Shown piece after piece: positions 5,597 through 6,861 of a stretch of DNA of 6,861 nt. The notes below the pieces were generated by a model. That model did no database searches, was not told the origin of the DNA, and worked only from the letters and a program-made list of their open reading frames with translations. The position numbers and the translations under genes were made by a program. Location of the stretch: NCBI GenBank assembly GCA_007127275.1, contig SKZP01000019.1, forward strand, positions 1 through 6,861, written 5' to 3'. This DNA comes from Planctomycetota bacterium. Lineage in GTDB: Bacteria; Planctomycetota; UBA8742; SKZP01. Numbering within the stretch: position 1 is the first letter of the stretch; each line of letters starts with the position of its first letter.

Positions 5597-6841
5597 ATGC
5601 CGAAGTTTCTCTACGAGGCCGTTGACGACGCGGGCAAGAAGGTCCGCGAACAGATCGAAGCGCCGGACAAAAAGGCGGCGGTCGCAAAGATTCGCCAGCA
5701 GGGCCAAAAGCCGACGGCGATCAAAGAAATCTCCGGCGACAGCGGCGGAGGTAAGAAAAGTTCCTCCTCGGCCCCCGCGCCGCCGACTGGCGAGGGCAAG
5801 ACCGGCAAGGTGCCGCTGCCACTGTTGACGCAGTTTACGACGCAGCTCGCGATTCTTCAGGACGCCGGCTTGCCGATCGTGCGTTCGCTGAAGATTCTTG
5901 AGGTTCAGCAAAAGCACCCCGGCTTCAAGCGCATCCTCGGCCAGGTCTCCACCGACGTCGAGGGGGGTACGCCGCTCTCCGAGGCGCTCGCCAAGCATCC
6001 GAAATGCTTCGACCGCCTCTACACGAACATGGTCAAGGCCGGTGAGGCCGGCGGTGTGCTCGATACGATCTTGCAGCGCCTCGCCGACTTCATGGAGAAG
6101 AACCAGGCGCTCAAGCGCAAGATCGTCGGCGCCTCGACCTACCCGGTCGTCGTGATGTCGATCGCGATCCTGATTATGGCCGGCCTGATGATCTTCGTCG
6201 TGCCGACCTTCCAGGAGATGTTCGACGACCTCGGCATTCCGCTGCCAATGCCGACGCAGATTCTGCTCGGCCTCTCCAACTTCCTCGTCAGCTTCTTCTG
6301 GGTCATCCCCATCGGCCTCGTCTTGTTCGTCGTCTTATTCAAGTTATGGACGGCCACCGACAACGGCCGCTATACCTGGGACTCGATCAAGCTGAAGATC
6401 CCCATTGTCGGCACGATCGTGAAGAAGGGAACCATCGCCCGCTTCACCCGCACCTTGGGGACGCTGATCGCTTCCGGGGTGCCGATTCTCGAGGCGCTAG
6501 CGATCGTCAAGAACGCCGTGGGCAACGAAGTGCTCACCAAGTCGATCAACGAAATCTACGAGTCGATCAAGGAAGGCAACACGATTGCCGAGCCGATGGG
6601 CGACTCGACGATCTTCGATGACCTCGTCGTCAACATGGTCGACGTCGGCGAGGAAACCGGCGAGCTCGACAAGATGCTCATGAAGATTGCCGATCAGTAC
6701 GACGCCGAGGTCGACGTCGCCGTCGAGTCAATGACCAGCGTGCTCGAACCGATCATGATCGTTTTCATGGGCGCCGGCGTCGGCTTCATCGTCATCTCGC
6801 TGTTCCTGCCGATGATCTCGATTATCCAGAACCTCGGCTAG
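5597..6841 (+). CDS. PilC/GspF-family inner-membrane platform protein
   Basis: This encodes a 414-residue polytopic inner-membrane protein that forms the platform of type IV pilus or type II secretion machines and couples the cytoplasmic ATPase to pilin assembly. The N-terminus (MPKFLYEAVDDAGKK) is typical of the family. A Gly/Ser/Lys/Pro linker follows at about 46-71. Two T2SSF domains lie at about 77-200 and 279-405, both with the family pattern: a GLP/GVP turn followed by a helix, an EGGTPLSEAL or EGNTIAEPM segment, and a VKAGEAGGVLD or VDVGEETGELD segment. Three membrane spans are visible at about 184-205, 229-248 and 387-410, the normal number. The length is normal and nothing is missing. 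It lies 182 bp after the ATPase on the same strand, with a strong Shine-Dalgarno and possibly its own promoter, so the two may be co-transcribed with an internal start. The stop codon falls at 6839-6841, 20 bases before the window end. PilC versus GspF cannot be settled from this window. Confidence 0.95.
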   Translation: MPKFLYEAVDDAGKKVREQIEAPDKKAAVAKIRQQGQKPTAIKEISGDSGGGKKSSSSAPAPPTGEGKTGKVPLPLLTQFTTQLAILQDAGLPIVRSLKILEVQQKHPGFKRILGQVSTDVEGGTPLSEALAKHPKCFDRLYTNMVKAGEAGGVLDTILQRLADFMEKNQALKRKIVGASTYPVVVMSIAILIMAGLMIFVVPTFQEMFDDLGIPLPMPTQILLGLSNFLVSFFWVIPIGLVLFVVLFKLWTATDNGRYTWDSIKLKIPIVGTIVKKGTIARFTRTLGTLIASGVPILEALAIVKNAVGNEVLTKSINEIYESIKEGNTIAEPMGDSTIFDDLVVNMVDVGEETGELDKMLMKIADQYDAEVDVAVESMTSVLEPIMIVFMGAGVGFIVISLFLPMISIIQNLG

Positions 6842-6861
6842 TGGGCCGCAGCCCCGCGGAA

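Overview
The window is 6.9 kb of GC-rich bacterial DNA with three complete genes, all on the + strand. Their style points to the phylum Planctomycetota: a membrane Ser/Thr kinase with a DWG instead of a DFG motif, a transmembrane segment, a coiled coil and a long TPR array; a PilB/GspE-type ATPase beside a PilC/GspF-type membrane protein; and GC-rich palindromes between genes. No marker gene is present, so the phylum is an inference and the family cannot be named.

Layout. 1-74: a perfect 25-bp inverted repeat whose arms are each hairpins (REP-like). 75-207: a short leader with a weak Shine-Dalgarno. 208-3390: a 1060-residue kinase; domain order is basic disordered tail, kinase, one membrane span, coiled coil, then 13 ungapped 34-residue TPRs. 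3391-3695: a 305-bp intergenic region with a second palindrome sharing 13 nt with the first, a third unrelated palindrome, and a good promoter candidate for the next gene. 3696-5414: a PilB/GspE-type assembly ATPase. 5415-5596: a 182-bp gap with an 8-bp inverted repeat over a -10-like box. 5597-6841: a PilC/GspF-type inner-membrane platform protein. The last 20 bases hold nothing recognisable.

How they work together. The ATPase and the platform protein are the motor and its membrane base in type IV pilus, type II secretion and related pseudopilus machines, so they should act as a pair. No retraction ATPase (PilT) or pilin lies in the window, so the machine cannot be specified. The kinase is separated from the pair by intergenic repeats and a promoter, so it is probably a separate transcription unit. 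A link between kinase and pilus is possible but nothing in the sequence shows it.

No wholly new system is visible. The points most worth checking are the perfectly periodic 13-TPR probable extracytoplasmic domain, the altered c-di-GMP-type N-terminal motifs of the ATPase, the near-identical GGGTATA(C/G)TGC motif before both pilus genes, and the related palindromes on both sides of the kinase gene.
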